Shown here: positions 27,280-36,560 of the stretch, one piece after another
Layout: each line of letters starts with the position of its first letter
Numbering within the stretch: position 1 is the stretch's first letter
Origin: Bacillota bacterium
Lineage (GTDB): Bacteria; Bacillota; Clostridia; Acetivibrionales; DTU013
DNA: 43,110 nucleotides
Reading direction: 5' to 3'
NCBI GenBank assembly: GCA_023409615.1
Contig: JAEYRF010000019.1
Coordinates: 1 to 43,110 of the forward strand
Position numbers and translations under genes: made by a program
Notes under the pieces: generated by a model
What the model was told of the DNA's origin: nothing
Databases searched by the model: none
The model's input: the letters and a program-made list of their open reading frames with translations, nothing else

Positions 27280-27320
27280 TATGGGAGGCCGGTATCTATT
27301 TGCCGGCTTCCTATATTTTT
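27280..27320 (+). terminator. Intrinsic terminator after the mgl remnant
   Basis: A 13-bp stem (TATGGGAGGCCGG with CCGGCTTCCTATA, two G-U pairs, 10-nt loop) followed by TTTTT. It is probably the original terminator of the mgl operon. The rest of 27201-27556 is AT-rich with promoter signals for the pyrophosphatase and no ORF. Confidence 0.85.
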
Positions 27321-27414
27321 GGCTTTTAATGCAGATGCCCCTAGTGAGATCTCGAAATCAGACAATTTCTTTTTCTCGTTCATTTCACTGTAAATTATTC
27401 TTTGAATAATTTGT

Positions 27415-27443
27415 TTGCAATAACCAAATTATACGATTATAAT
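27415..27443 (+). promoter_or_regulatory. Promoter of the membrane pyrophosphatase
   Basis: TTGCAA (27415-27420), 17-nt spacer, TATAAT (27438-27443). A second TTGACA lies at 27466-27471 with a weaker -10. The coding start is at 27557. Confidence 0.7.
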
Positions 27444-27556
27444 ATAATCGGTGAAAATTGTGTTATTGACAAATTGCAATAGTTTTTTAAATATTGGGTT
27501 TTGCCAATAATCATTACAATAAATATCCATATATTAATTAATTAGGGGGCGTAATA

Positions 27557-29635
27557 ATGCACTGGCCAGTAGTAGCAATTCTAGTTTCATTTCTTGCTTT
27601 TGGTGTAGCAGCATGGCTCTATACTTGGGTAAAATCTCAACCGTCATCCAACGCTGAGGTCGCCAGAGTTGGTGCCCTGATCCAAAAAGGTGCAAACACT
27701 TTTCTTGGACGGGAATACAGAATACTTGCGATATTTGTGGCAATAGTATCGGTACTTATTTTATTGTTCCTGCCGAACCCGATATGGAATGGCGATGTAT
27801 CAAGGAACATCATGATGGCAATCTCTTATATTGTAGGGTCGGCTTTATCTGCATTGGCTGGCAAAATAGGTATCTTTGTTGCAACGATAGCTAATGTAAA
27901 GAGTGCAGAAGCAGCCACAAACAGCATGAACCGCTCGTTTATGTCAGGCTTCCGCGGAGGCGCTGTAATGGGAATGGCAGTAGTCGGATCAAGTCTTCTT
28001 GGTGTAACTGCAGTTCTTATGCTTACAGGAGATGCGACTTCAGTACTTGGATTCAGCTTTGGTGCTTCATCTCTTGCTCTTTTTGCAAAGGCAGGTGGCG
28101 GTATCTTCACAAAAACTGCCGATGTTAGCGCAGACCTTGCAGGTAAGGTAGAGCTTGGGATCCCTGAGGATGATCCTCGAAATCCTGCTGTTATTGCCGA
28201 TAATGTCGGTGACAACGTTGGAGACGTTGCCGGTATGGGTGCTGATTTGTTCGATTCAAATGTTGCTTCAATGTCGGCTGCATTAATATTGGGTATGGCA
28301 CTGGACGGCGGTATGGGAGCTAATACGAACATGATATTCTGCTATGCCTCACTAGGGCTTCTCGCGTCCATTGTAGGACTGCTGTTCGGGCGTATAGGCA
28401 AAAACGGCAATCCCGGCAGTGCACTTAATAAATGCACATATATTACTACGGCACTTTTCGCTGTCCTGACGGCGGGTGCAACTTATATCTTTAATTTCAA
28501 CTGGCGTTATTGGGGAGCAGCGATTGTAGGATTACTTGTCGGTACAATCATCGGTATTGCTTCAGATTACTTTACCAATGATGCAAAGAAGCCTGTCCGT
28601 ATGGTTGCGAGAGCTTCTAAATCTGGTCCGGCATTTACAATCCTTTCAGGATTCAGTTATGGACTTTACAGCGCATTCCCTGCACTTTTGGGAATAGGAA
28701 TTTCAGCTGTTGCCTCGTTTTATATATGTGATGGAATTGATCCTAATACAAAAACCGATGCGCTCTTCGGGATTTCAATGGCTGCGATAGGAATGCTTTC
28801 TATCGTTGGTATGATTATTTCAAATGATGCGTACGGACCTATCGTGGATAATGCAAGAGGCCTTGTTGAAATGGGCGATCTTGGAGAAGAAGCCCTCAGA
28901 ATAACAGATGAGCTTGATAGCGCTGGAAATACAGTGAAGGCGATCACAAAGGGATTTGCAGTAGGTGCTGCTGGATTGACTGTTATTGCCCTTTTGGGTG
29001 CCTATGTGTCTGAAGTCAATGATGCATTACTAGAAAAGGGTATGGATATTATCAACGGCTTTGACATAATGAATCCACTTGTATTCTTCGGAATGATTAT
29101 TGGTATTGCGATTCCAGCTGTCTTTTCAGCAATGCTGATTATGGGTGTTGATCGTAATGCACAGCGTATGATTGGTGAGATTCATCGACAGTTCAAGGAA
29201 ATACCTGGGCTTAAGGAAGGTAAAAAAGACGTTATACCTGAATACGACCGATGCATTGACATAGCAACGAAAGGTGCATTGAGGGAACTGATCCCTGCAG
29301 GCCTTATAGTAATACTGGCAACCCTTCTGGTTGGTTTTGTAGGTGGGGTCAGGGCTATAGCAGGTTTCATTACGGGTAATATTATGAGTGGTCTCCTGCT
29401 TGCTCTGTTAATGGGTAATGCCGGCGGAACATGGGATAATGCAAAGAAATATGTTGAGGCTGGTAATGAAGGCGGAAAAGGTTCTGAAGCACACAAGGCA
29501 GCTGTTGTAGGTGATACGGTTGGCGATCCGTTCAAGGATACCGCAGGACCGTCCATCAATACTCAGATTACTGTTGTTTCACTGGTTGCATCTCTTACTG
29601 CAGGAGTGTTCGCTTCATTCTCACTGTTTAAGTAA
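27557..29635 (+). CDS. hppA: Membrane-bound ion-translocating pyrophosphatase
   Basis: A 692-residue integral membrane enzyme (about sixteen helices) that couples pyrophosphate hydrolysis to ion export, conserving energy from biosynthesis. The catalytic region EDDPRNPAVIADNVGDNVGDVAGMGADLF is intact, as are the C-terminal GNAGGTWDNAKKYVE and GDTVGDPFKDTAGPSIN motifs. Lys461 in GNTVKAITKG occupies the site where lysine marks the potassium-independent class and alanine the potassium-dependent one, so a potassium-independent, probably proton-pumping enzyme is inferred. Ribosome site AGGGGG before the ATG. Confidence 0.95.
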   Translation: MHWPVVAILVSFLAFGVAAWLYTWVKSQPSSNAEVARVGALIQKGANTFLGREYRILAIFVAIVSVLILLFLPNPIWNGDVSRNIMMAISYIVGSALSALAGKIGIFVATIANVKSAEAATNSMNRSFMSGFRGGAVMGMAVVGSSLLGVTAVLMLTGDATSVLGFSFGASSLALFAKAGGGIFTKTADVSADLAGKVELGIPEDDPRNPAVIADNVGDNVGDVAGMGADLFDSNVASMSAALILGMALDGGMGANTNMIFCYASLGLLASIVGLLFGRIGKNGNPGSALNKCTYITTALFAVLTAGATYIFNFNWRYWGAAIVGLLVGTIIGIASDYFTNDAKKPVRMVARASKSGPAFTILSGFSYGLYSAFPALLGIGISAVASFYICDGIDPNTKTDALFGISMAAIGMLSIVGMIISNDAYGPIVDNARGLVEMGDLGEEALRITDELDSAGNTVKAITKGFAVGAAGLTVIALLGAYVSEVNDALLEKGMDIINGFDIMNPLVFFGMIIGIAIPAVFSAMLIMGVDRNAQRMIGEIHRQFKEIPGLKEGKKDVIPEYDRCIDIATKGALRELIPAGLIVILATLLVGFVGGVRAIAGFITGNIMSGLLLALLMGNAGGTWDNAKKYVEAGNEGGKGSEAHKAAVVGDTVGDPFKDTAGPSINTQITVVSLVASLTAGVFASFSLFK

Positions 29636-29671
29636 GAATCGGCTAAAATATTAAATCCGAAAATATAAATC

Positions 29672-29709
29672 AAGGACGGTTCATGATTGACCTGAACCGT
29701 CCTTTTTTC
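29672..29709. terminator. Intrinsic terminator between hppA and the convergent permease gene
   Basis: Perfect 11-bp stem AAGGACGGTTC (29672-29682) with GAACCGTCCTT (29694-29704), then T-run. A weaker A-run on the other side may let it act on the convergent transcript as well. Confidence 0.9.
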
Positions 29710-29718
29710 CTAATACTA

Positions 29719-30879
29719 TTATTTTTTTGTATCTTTGATGTTTGAGATGTCTGCCTCGATAGGATCATCTATTGTTGCAGGAGGACCATTCACGGCAGCA
29801 GGGTTGAGGATTTCTTTAATGGATTTGTCTTTATATATAGTGATCAAAATATTACGGATAAGTAAAAAGGTAATTGGTCCTATAATAAGACCGGCAAAAC
29901 CAATCAATTTGAGTCCGGTATACATTGCGAGCAGTGTCAGCAATGGATAAACGCCAATTTGCTGTCCCACCACTTTTGGCTCGACAGTTTGGCGTATGAC
30001 TAATACAACTACATAAAGTATCAGTATGGAGACTCCCATTTTTATGTCACCTGTTACAAAAGAATATAGTGACCATGGAATCAAAATTCCGCCTGCTCCG
30101 AGCACCGGAAGCGCATCAATGACTGCAATTATAACAGCAAGCAGTAAGGAGTATTCAACACCTATGATACTAAGACCAATCAATACTTCGGTAAATGTGA
30201 TTACCATTAATATCATTGCTGCCCTAAGGTAACCGAATATTGCCGAAAACAGATCATTTTTAATAGATAAAAGGCGGGTGATCCAGGTCTCTGGCAACTG
30301 ATGACGTAGAGCCGATGCGATTTTATGTCGGTCCTTTAGCATGAAGAATGTTGCCAGGATGGTTATAATCGTAAATATAATGGCTTCAGGAAGGGAAATG
30401 GCGGTTATGAACGCGCCCTTCACGATTGTTTTACCAAAGTTAGTAATGGTACTTGACAGATTAGAGATAACACTTCCAAGATTATCTGTGATCTCTGTAG
30501 GAAGCCATTCGATATACTCGGAACCTTTGTTCATCAAGTCCAGTATTTGTATATAGAGGTTTGACAAAAACCCGGGAGCGACAGTAACTAGAATTTTTAT
30601 TTCATCAACTAACCTGAGTACAGCAAGAACAGTTAGCATGACAACGATTGCAATTAATAAAAGCAACGCAACAGGCGCGACAATTTTTCGGCTGATATGC
30701 AGCTTGTTAGTGAATAACTTAATTATTGGCTCCATTATAGAGGAAAGAGCAAAGGCGATTAAAAAAGGCAGAAGGAAAAATGCCAGCCGGAAGGAGATGA
30801 ATACGCCTGCCACCACTGATACCACTACGATTGCAAATAAAAGGATCCTTTTTTGATTGTTCTTTAATTTTAGATTCAT
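29719..30879 (-). CDS. AI-2E/PerM family transporter
   Basis: A 386-residue membrane protein of the AI-2 exporter/PerM family, with N-terminal helices, a long amphipathic middle (DLMNKGSEYIEWLPTEITDNL) and the family core LPVLGAGGILIPWSLYSFVTGD, QTVEPKVVGQQIGVYPLLTLLAMYTG and GFAGLIIGPI. Members export small molecules or exchange Na+ for H+; the substrate here is unknown. AGGAG precedes the ATG. The last 40 residues are a charged cytoplasmic tail. Confidence 0.88.
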   Translation of the reverse strand: MNLKLKNNQKRILLFAIVVVSVVAGVFISFRLAFFLLPFLIAFALSSIMEPIIKLFTNKLHISRKIVAPVALLLLIAIVVMLTVLAVLRLVDEIKILVTVAPGFLSNLYIQILDLMNKGSEYIEWLPTEITDNLGSVISNLSSTITNFGKTIVKGAFITAISLPEAIIFTIITILATFFMLKDRHKIASALRHQLPETWITRLLSIKNDLFSAIFGYLRAAMILMVITFTEVLIGLSIIGVEYSLLLAVIIAVIDALPVLGAGGILIPWSLYSFVTGDIKMGVSILILYVVVLVIRQTVEPKVVGQQIGVYPLLTLLAMYTGLKLIGFAGLIIGPITFLLIRNILITIYKDKSIKEILNPAAVNGPPATIDDPIEADISNIKDTKK

Positions 30880-30995
30880 AATTAACTCCTATTACTATAT
30901 ATTAGATTATACGTATCATTCCGTCAATCTCCTGATTTTTTTATTTCTCAATAATTGCCTAGAAAGTATAAAATAGCATGGGAAATGAATCCTGA

Positions 30996-31024
30996 GTGAC
31001 AATAGAGTGCCAATTTTGTATAAT
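30996..31024 (+). promoter_or_regulatory. Promoter of zwf
   Basis: GTGACA (30996-31001), 17-nt spacer, TATAAT (31019-31024), with the coding start at 31097. Confidence 0.7.
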
Positions 31025-31096
31025 GAATTTATTGTGTAAATTTTATTGTACAAAGGTATGGACTTTATCTATCTGCAGATTACAGGAGGAATGGCA

Positions 31097-32596
31097 ATGG
31101 AAATTGAAAATTGTGATATCATCGGGCCGTCCGCAATTATGGTTATCTTTGGCGGAACCGGGGATCTGACCCACAGGAAACTGATGCCAGCTTTATATAA
31201 TCTGGTATATGACAAGTTAATGCCGCAATGCTTTGCGGTTGTTTGTGTCGGACGCAGAGAGATGAGCCAGGAAAACTACAGGAACGGTATTCATGAATCA
31301 CTGAAAAAGTATTCGCGAAATAATATAGAAGAGAAGCACTGGTCAAGACTTAGAGAACTGATCTATTATTATCAGTTTGATTTTACCGATGAAAGTGGTT
31401 ATTTCGGGTTAAAGGATTATCTGGAAATGTTGAACAGTAAATCACACGCCGGTGGGAACTGTATCTTTTATCTGGCTGTTGCTCCCGAGTTTTTTGAAAC
31501 GATTGTGCATGGCTTGCATATTAGTGGATTAGCCCAAAAAAATGGTGCATGGAACCGGTTGGTGATTGAAAAACCGTTCGGGAAGGATTTGAAGACTGCA
31601 AGAGTACTCAATAGCAAGCTGCTTGAGGTATTCAACGAAAGCAGTATATACAGAATTGACCATTACCTTGGAAAGGAAATGATCCAGAATATCATGGTAC
31701 TGCGATTCTGTAATTCTGTATTCTCGTCTGTGTGGAGTAATAAATATATTGATAATATACAGATTTCCCTGACAGAGCAATACGGAGTCGGTACAAGAGG
31801 CGGGTATTATGAGCATTCCGGTGCTGTACGGGATATGGTACAGAACCATATAGTTCAGATTCTATCACTGGTAGCTATGGAACCTCCGGTGAATCTTAAA
31901 ACGGATTCAATACGAACTGAGAAGCTGAAGGTTATTCAGGCTATTGAGGAATATACATGTGAAACACTCAGTGAGAATGTAGTGTTCGGGCAGTATGGAA
32001 ATGGTGTGATCGATGAGATAACAGTACCGTCTTACAGGGAAGAGGACAAGGTGCCGGAGGATTCGAACACAGAAACGTTTGTTGCGTTGAAGCTGAATAT
32101 CAACAACTTCAGATGGGCAGGGACACCATTTTATATCAGGACGGGCAAAAGGATGGCACAGAGATCGGCACAGATTGTGATACAGTTTAAATCTCTTCCA
32201 AACATTCTATATTTCCAGGATAACAACAAACAGGAGCCTAACCTGCTTGTAATAAGGATACAGCCAAATGTCGGTGTATTTTTTCAGTTCAATACAAAGG
32301 ATTTCAGTACGCACAATGATATTGTCTCAACAAAGATGGACTCCAGTCATATCAGCCCTTCTCAGGGGAATACGCCTGAGGCGTATGAACGCCTGATCCA
32401 TGATATACTACGTGGAGATTCAACTCTGTTTTCCAGATGGGATGAGGTGGAAGCCTCATGGATGTTTGCGGACAGAATCATCGGATACAGAGAACAGAAA
32501 AAGCTTAATTTCCCTAATTATGAAGCAGGGACTATGGGACCTGTCAGAGCATCTGAAATGTTGGAAAGAGACGGAAGGCACTGGTGGAATATATAG
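31097..32596 (+). CDS. zwf: Glucose-6-phosphate 1-dehydrogenase
   Basis: A 499-residue cytoplasmic enzyme that oxidises glucose 6-phosphate to 6-phosphogluconolactone, giving NADPH for the oxidative pentose phosphate route. Nucleotide-binding IFGGTGDLTHRKLMPALYNL lies at about 16-35, and the catalytic RIDHYLGKE at about 185-193. Later ETFVALKLNINNFRWAGTPFYIRTGKRM is also typical. GGAGGA at 31085-31090 selects the ATG at 31097 over in-frame starts at 31046 and 31091. No pgl or gnd gene is adjacent. Confidence 0.94.
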   Translation: MEIENCDIIGPSAIMVIFGGTGDLTHRKLMPALYNLVYDKLMPQCFAVVCVGRREMSQENYRNGIHESLKKYSRNNIEEKHWSRLRELIYYYQFDFTDESGYFGLKDYLEMLNSKSHAGGNCIFYLAVAPEFFETIVHGLHISGLAQKNGAWNRLVIEKPFGKDLKTARVLNSKLLEVFNESSIYRIDHYLGKEMIQNIMVLRFCNSVFSSVWSNKYIDNIQISLTEQYGVGTRGGYYEHSGAVRDMVQNHIVQILSLVAMEPPVNLKTDSIRTEKLKVIQAIEEYTCETLSENVVFGQYGNGVIDEITVPSYREEDKVPEDSNTETFVALKLNINNFRWAGTPFYIRTGKRMAQRSAQIVIQFKSLPNILYFQDNNKQEPNLLVIRIQPNVGVFFQFNTKDFSTHNDIVSTKMDSSHISPSQGNTPEAYERLIHDILRGDSTLFSRWDEVEASWMFADRIIGYREQKKLNFPNYEAGTMGPVRASEMLERDGRHWWNI

Positions 32597-32663
32597 AATA
32601 TGTTTGCTTCAGGCCTAATCAGCTGAGAGGTTATTTAGTAATCACCAGTGTGGACGGTCGGGA

Positions 32664-33761
32664 TCAGCTATCTGTAACAGGGGTAAGCGGAGAGTCGTAT
32701 ATGATACAGTTCTTACCGTTGTGCTTGCCGTCATATAGCCTGCGGTCTGCTTCAAGGATGATATCCTGATACACGGTGAAATTTTTACTGGAACATACAC
32801 CTATTGTAATCGTCAGATTAATAGTCTCGTCGTTGTATAAGAAAACAGAGTTGGCGATTTCTTTATGGATCCTTTCTATGCAAGTAGAAGCTCCTTCAAG
32901 TGTGGATCTGCTGAAGAGAATTAGAATCTCATCACCACCCCAGCGGGAAATGTAGTCCGATTCTCGAACATTTTCTTTAATAGCTTGAACGACTCTCTTC
33001 AAGACCTTATCTCCACAGTCATGGCCATAAAGGTCATTTATCTTCTTAAAATTATCAATATCTGCAATTGCTGTTACAAATTCAGTATTACTCTTTCTCC
33101 TGAAATCCAGTGCTGCTTCCAACCGTATCTTCATAGCTCTTCTATTTAGAAGCTGTGTGAGTGAATCACGGCTGGCCAGTTCAGATAGCCTCGAATTGAG
33201 CTGCCTAAGCTTTGCCTCATCATTTTCAATTCCTTTGAGAAACACCAGCATAATATAAAATATCATAATAGATATTATTACTAGGTTAACAACATACAAT
33301 AAATCAAGATAGCTCTGCTTTGGGTAAATCTGAATGGATGATAAGTCAGTTAGCTTGGGGAGTACTCTTAAGGTGAGGAGCAGAAGACAGACAAAGCTAT
33401 TTGTTAAATAAGCGAGTATCTTGCTGGAATTTGTTATCCTGACAACATGGTGGCTGGCAAATGCTGTGCATATCAGAAACAGTTCAAACCCACTGTTTGG
33501 GCCTATGACAATCACTGCAAAAAAAGCATGTATAATGATTTCAAAAAGGAGATACTTAAGAACACTTGTATTATTTGTTACAAAAAACAAAATGAACAGG
33601 CCTGTATAAAATAGTGTGCTGATAATGTTAAGTACAGTCATAAAAATACTGCCGATGCTATAGAAGAATATAGCATAAAATAAATGAGCGAATAGCATCC
33701 CGCCCAGTATTTGATAGAATAATATAAAGTCTTTCTTAAAACGGATTTCCCGTTCACTCAT
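32664..33761 (-). CDS. Membrane-anchored GGDEF diguanylate cyclase
   Basis: A 365-residue protein with about six N-terminal membrane helices (residues 12-175), a short coiled linker (KLRQLNSRLSELASRDSLTQLLNRR) and a GGDEF domain (about 195-360). The active site reads RWGGDEI, keeping the catalytic GGDE, and YGHDCGDKVLKRV is intact, so it should make cyclic di-GMP. No clear RxxD inhibitory site precedes the motif. The membrane part resembles integral sensor domains with unknown signal. Confidence 0.88.
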   Translation of the reverse strand: MSEREIRFKKDFILFYQILGGMLFAHLFYAIFFYSIGSIFMTVLNIISTLFYTGLFILFFVTNNTSVLKYLLFEIIIHAFFAVIVIGPNSGFELFLICTAFASHHVVRITNSSKILAYLTNSFVCLLLLTLRVLPKLTDLSSIQIYPKQSYLDLLYVVNLVIISIMIFYIMLVFLKGIENDEAKLRQLNSRLSELASRDSLTQLLNRRAMKIRLEAALDFRRKSNTEFVTAIADIDNFKKINDLYGHDCGDKVLKRVVQAIKENVRESDYISRWGGDEILILFSRSTLEGASTCIERIHKEIANSVFLYNDETINLTITIGVCSSKNFTVYQDIILEADRRLYDGKHNGKNCIIYDSPLTPVTDS

Positions 33762-33844
33762 ATTATTAACGACCTTACTTAGAATATTAAGCTGATTATT
33801 GTCTCTTTTGTATCAGAGTCGAGTCACTTTTGCAGCAGAATATC

Positions 33845-33873
33845 ATTATATAACATATTTTTTGGCAATGCAA
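33845..33873 (-). promoter_or_regulatory. Promoter of the GGDEF gene
   Basis: Minus-strand TTGCAT (33868-33873), 17-nt spacer, TATAAT (33845-33850), followed by an 80-nt leader to the start at 33761. Confidence 0.7.
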
Positions 33874-33932
33874 CAATGCACTTATACGTATAATTTGTCA
33901 TATAAGCATATCAACAGAGTGCAAGATAGTAA

Positions 33933-35261
33933 TCAGGATTCAGGAGACTGCTGCAATAGGCATACAACGGCTTTTTCAAGTTGATGTTCCTTTATCTCTG
34001 TGACTTTTATATGAAGGCCGAATTCTTCGAGTTCAGGATTGCTTCCGTCATCCGGGATATATCCGAGCCTGCCGAATACAAATCCGCCAAAGGTATCATA
34101 ATCATCCTCTGGCAGAATAACACCCAGTTGTTTCTCCACATCGTCCAGAGGCGCGATACCGCGGACCTTCCAAGTCTGAGAGTCGACACGTTCAATCGGT
34201 ACAGGTTCCTCCGGCGCGGTCTCGTCATCCTCAAGATCACCTACCAACTCTTCAAGGAGATCATTCATTGTTACAATGCCATTCATACCGCCAAATTCAT
34301 CCAGAACTATTGAAAAATGCTGACGGCTCTTTTTCATATTACGGAACAATATATCCGCCCTGACGGATTCCGGAACGAAATATGCGGGTTTGACAGCTGT
34401 TTTTAGTATGTTTTCCCGTGTTTTGTCCTTGATTCTAAAATATTCTTTCGAACTCAAGACACCAATAATGTCATCTGTAGTCTCATCGCATATTGGATAA
34501 ATATTATGTCTGCTTTCTATTATTGTTTTTTCCCACTGCTCGATACTCTCGTCCAGCCACAGCAGAGACACCTCTGTCCGATGGGTCATAATCTCCCTTG
34601 CAGTTTTATCATCAAACTCAAAAACATTTTGAATCATGACTTTTTCCTGTATATCAATTGTGCCTTTTTCGCTGCCCTCATCCACCATCATACGAATCTC
34701 TTCTTCAGTGACTGCTTCGTCAGCCGCATGGGGATCGATACCAAAAAGGCGAAGGATTATGTTGGTTGATACTGTCAGGAACCATACAAGAGGCGCGAAT
34801 ATACGGGAAATAAAGTATACAAAACCTGATATAGAGAGCGCAAGTTTCTCAGCTTTTCTCATTGCGATTCTCTTTGGAACCAGTTCACCTAATACAAGTG
34901 TAAAATATGACAGAATAAGTGTGATAACAATAACCGAGATTGTATCCAATGTTCGCTCAGGGATTTTTATACCTAATTGTATCAGCCACCGGACAAGTCT
35001 TTCAGAAAAGTTGTCGGCGGCAAAGGCGCTTCCTAAAAATCCGGCAAAGGTTATCCCAACCTGTATTGTTGATAAAAAACGAGCCGGCTGGCTGGTCAGT
35101 TTTGCAAGCCTTATAGCACTTTTGTCTCCTGTGGCAGCTAGCTTGGCCATTCTGGTATCGTTCATTGAAATTACAGCGATTTCAGCACATGCAAATACTG
35201 CATTGACTATGATCAGGGTAAACTGTAAGAGAAGCTGCCATAGTATATGACTATCAGACAA
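33933..35261 (-). CDS. CNNM/CorC (HlyC) family CBS-domain membrane protein
   Basis: A 442-residue protein: DUF21/CNNM membrane domain (about 1-195; FACAEIAVISMNDTRMAKLA, VGITFAGFLGSAFAA, LGELVPKRIAMRKAEKLAL), a CBS pair (about 205-335; IMTHRTEVSLLW and ILFRNMKKSRQHFSIVLDEFGGMNGIVTMNDLLEELVGDLEDD) and a CorC/HlyC C-terminal domain. Family members export Mg2+ or handle related divalent cations. It uses TTG as start behind GGGGAGG. The leader has a terminator right before the ribosome site, so expression is probably conditional. Confidence 0.9.
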   Translation of the reverse strand: MSDSHILWQLLLQFTLIIVNAVFACAEIAVISMNDTRMAKLAATGDKSAIRLAKLTSQPARFLSTIQVGITFAGFLGSAFAADNFSERLVRWLIQLGIKIPERTLDTISVIVITLILSYFTLVLGELVPKRIAMRKAEKLALSISGFVYFISRIFAPLVWFLTVSTNIILRLFGIDPHAADEAVTEEEIRMMVDEGSEKGTIDIQEKVMIQNVFEFDDKTAREIMTHRTEVSLLWLDESIEQWEKTIIESRHNIYPICDETTDDIIGVLSSKEYFRIKDKTRENILKTAVKPAYFVPESVRADILFRNMKKSRQHFSIVLDEFGGMNGIVTMNDLLEELVGDLEDDETAPEEPVPIERVDSQTWKVRGIAPLDDVEKQLGVILPEDDYDTFGGFVFGRLGYIPDDGSNPELEEFGLHIKVTEIKEHQLEKAVVCLLQQSPES

Positions 35262-35298
35262 AGATATTACCTCCCCGAAATACTTGCTTTTGATAATG

Positions 35299-35353
35299 TA
35301 AAAAACGGCACATCAACAGTATGGATAAAACATCAATCCATATGCAGCACCGT
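35299..35353 (-). terminator. Leader terminator before the CNNM gene
   Basis: On the minus strand ACGGTGC pairs with GTGCCGT (two G-U pairs) and inside it TATGGAT pairs with ATCCATA; a run of six T follows. It lies between promoter and start codon, so it should act as an attenuator; the antiterminating partner is not evident to me. Confidence 0.75.
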
Positions 35354-35437
35354 CTAGCTTTTATGGTAAAAAAGTATGATCGTTCAGGCAAAGGGGAATC
35401 GTCCACTTGAGAATTTCACTCCTTTTAACTTAATTTT

Positions 35438-35466
35438 AAAATACCATATCATAGGAGCTAAGTCAA
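35438..35466 (-). promoter_or_regulatory. Promoter of the CNNM leader
   Basis: Minus-strand TTGACT (35461-35466), 17-nt spacer, TATTTT (35438-35443). The leader would be about 170 nt. Confidence 0.6.
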
Positions 35467-35501
35467 GAATTGTGTAATTTTGTTCTTTATATCTAGATTG
35501 G

Positions 35502-36392
35502 TTATGACCATATATTTCCGGGATCTACGCCATACGCTTGGACTACCTCCAGTTCATTGCTGTTTGCGATATCCTTCGGTGTAACGATAAGTCCGCCGTC
35601 GGAGTCCAAATCGATATCATAGTAGCGGTATGCCTGCCATATAAGATGGGAACATTGCGTACCTGATAGTTTCTCTTGATCTGAAAATTTGCGATTGAAG
35701 ATACCTGCTGAGATCCTGTATGGAATGCCGGTAAGGCAGTCGATAGCTTTCTGCGCGATTGATTCTGTCAAATCTCTTGGGGCATTTTTCAGCCGAAGTA
35801 CAATGAAATTCGGATAGTTTGTCCATTTGTCGATGTCCTGAACTGTGGAATCAGTACCAACGACAACTGCTTCCAGTGTTTTTCCCTGTTTCTCATCAAT
35901 AACAATTCCCGAGTGACCTTGACGCCAGCCATAAGTGTGGGAGGCTTTTGTTATGATAATGTCACCGTTGTGAAGCGGTGCCAGCTGTGTGCCATTGATG
36001 AGATTGCCTTCTTCATCTACCACAGATTCTTCTCTTGAAATAATGCTGTTTCTCTCACAAATAATGCGTATCTTTCTGAAGAAATTCTCCTGAAAATGAA
36101 AAATTCGTCTCCTGGAATCATGGTATCGTTCTCTCAGTTCATCTATTGATGCTCTTCCAAGACCTGTTTGATAAAAAAGCACTTTATAATCTGTATCCGA
36201 GAGCTCATTCTGTACTAAAATTGGGTTAATATCAATTTTTGGATAGTTCGGTGATATATGTGTCTCACCCTCTGTCAGGGCAGTAGCGACAGTAAGCGTT
36301 AGAAAGGCCACAAGGATTAGCAGCAAAACATCAACAACTCTACATAAATTGTTTTTTCTTATTTTTCTGATCAACTGATAGCCTCTCTTCAT
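35502..36392 (-). CDS. Membrane-anchored permuted papain-fold amidase (YiiX/NlpC-P60 superfamily)
   Basis: A 296-residue protein with one N-terminal membrane helix (about 19-41) and an extracytoplasmic domain. HNGDIIITKASHTYGWRQGHSGIVID carries the catalytic-region histidine early and GTQCSHLIWQAYRYYDIDLD carries the cysteine late, the circularly permuted order of YiiX/YaeF-type hydrolases; LTGIPYRISAGIFNRK fits too. Such proteins cleave amide or lipid-amide bonds at the envelope; substrate unknown. GGAGAAGGG precedes the start. Confidence 0.78.
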   Translation of the reverse strand: MKRGYQLIRKIRKNNLCRVVDVLLLILVAFLTLTVATALTEGETHISPNYPKIDINPILVQNELSDTDYKVLFYQTGLGRASIDELRERYHDSRRRIFHFQENFFRKIRIICERNSIISREESVVDEEGNLINGTQLAPLHNGDIIITKASHTYGWRQGHSGIVIDEKQGKTLEAVVVGTDSTVQDIDKWTNYPNFIVLRLKNAPRDLTESIAQKAIDCLTGIPYRISAGIFNRKFSDQEKLSGTQCSHLIWQAYRYYDIDLDSDGGLIVTPKDIANSNELEVVQAYGVDPGNIWS

Positions 36393-36514
36393 CAGGCCCT
36401 TCTCCAGACAAGCAGAAGTATTGATTTGTCTTTCATAAAATTTTCCTTAACATGCTATTTTGTATAGTTTACCCAAATATATAAAAACCATGCACATAAA
36501 AACTATATGAACTC

Positions 36515-36543
36515 TTGACAAATGATTGCATTCTTGATAACAT
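36515..36543 (+). promoter_or_regulatory. Promoter of the T-box leader
   Basis: TTGACA (36515-36520), 17-nt spacer, TAACAT (36538-36543). The upstream part of the gap, 36393-36514, is AT-rich with no ORF. Confidence 0.75.
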
Positions 36544-36560
36544 TCTTAAAAATACATGAT

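Noticed and set aside
34636..35250. A 204-codon frame on the plus strand opposite the CNNM gene
   Set aside because: It lies wholly antisense to a well-conserved gene, has no ribosome site and its composition (many Ser, Ile, Thr) is that of a shadow frame.
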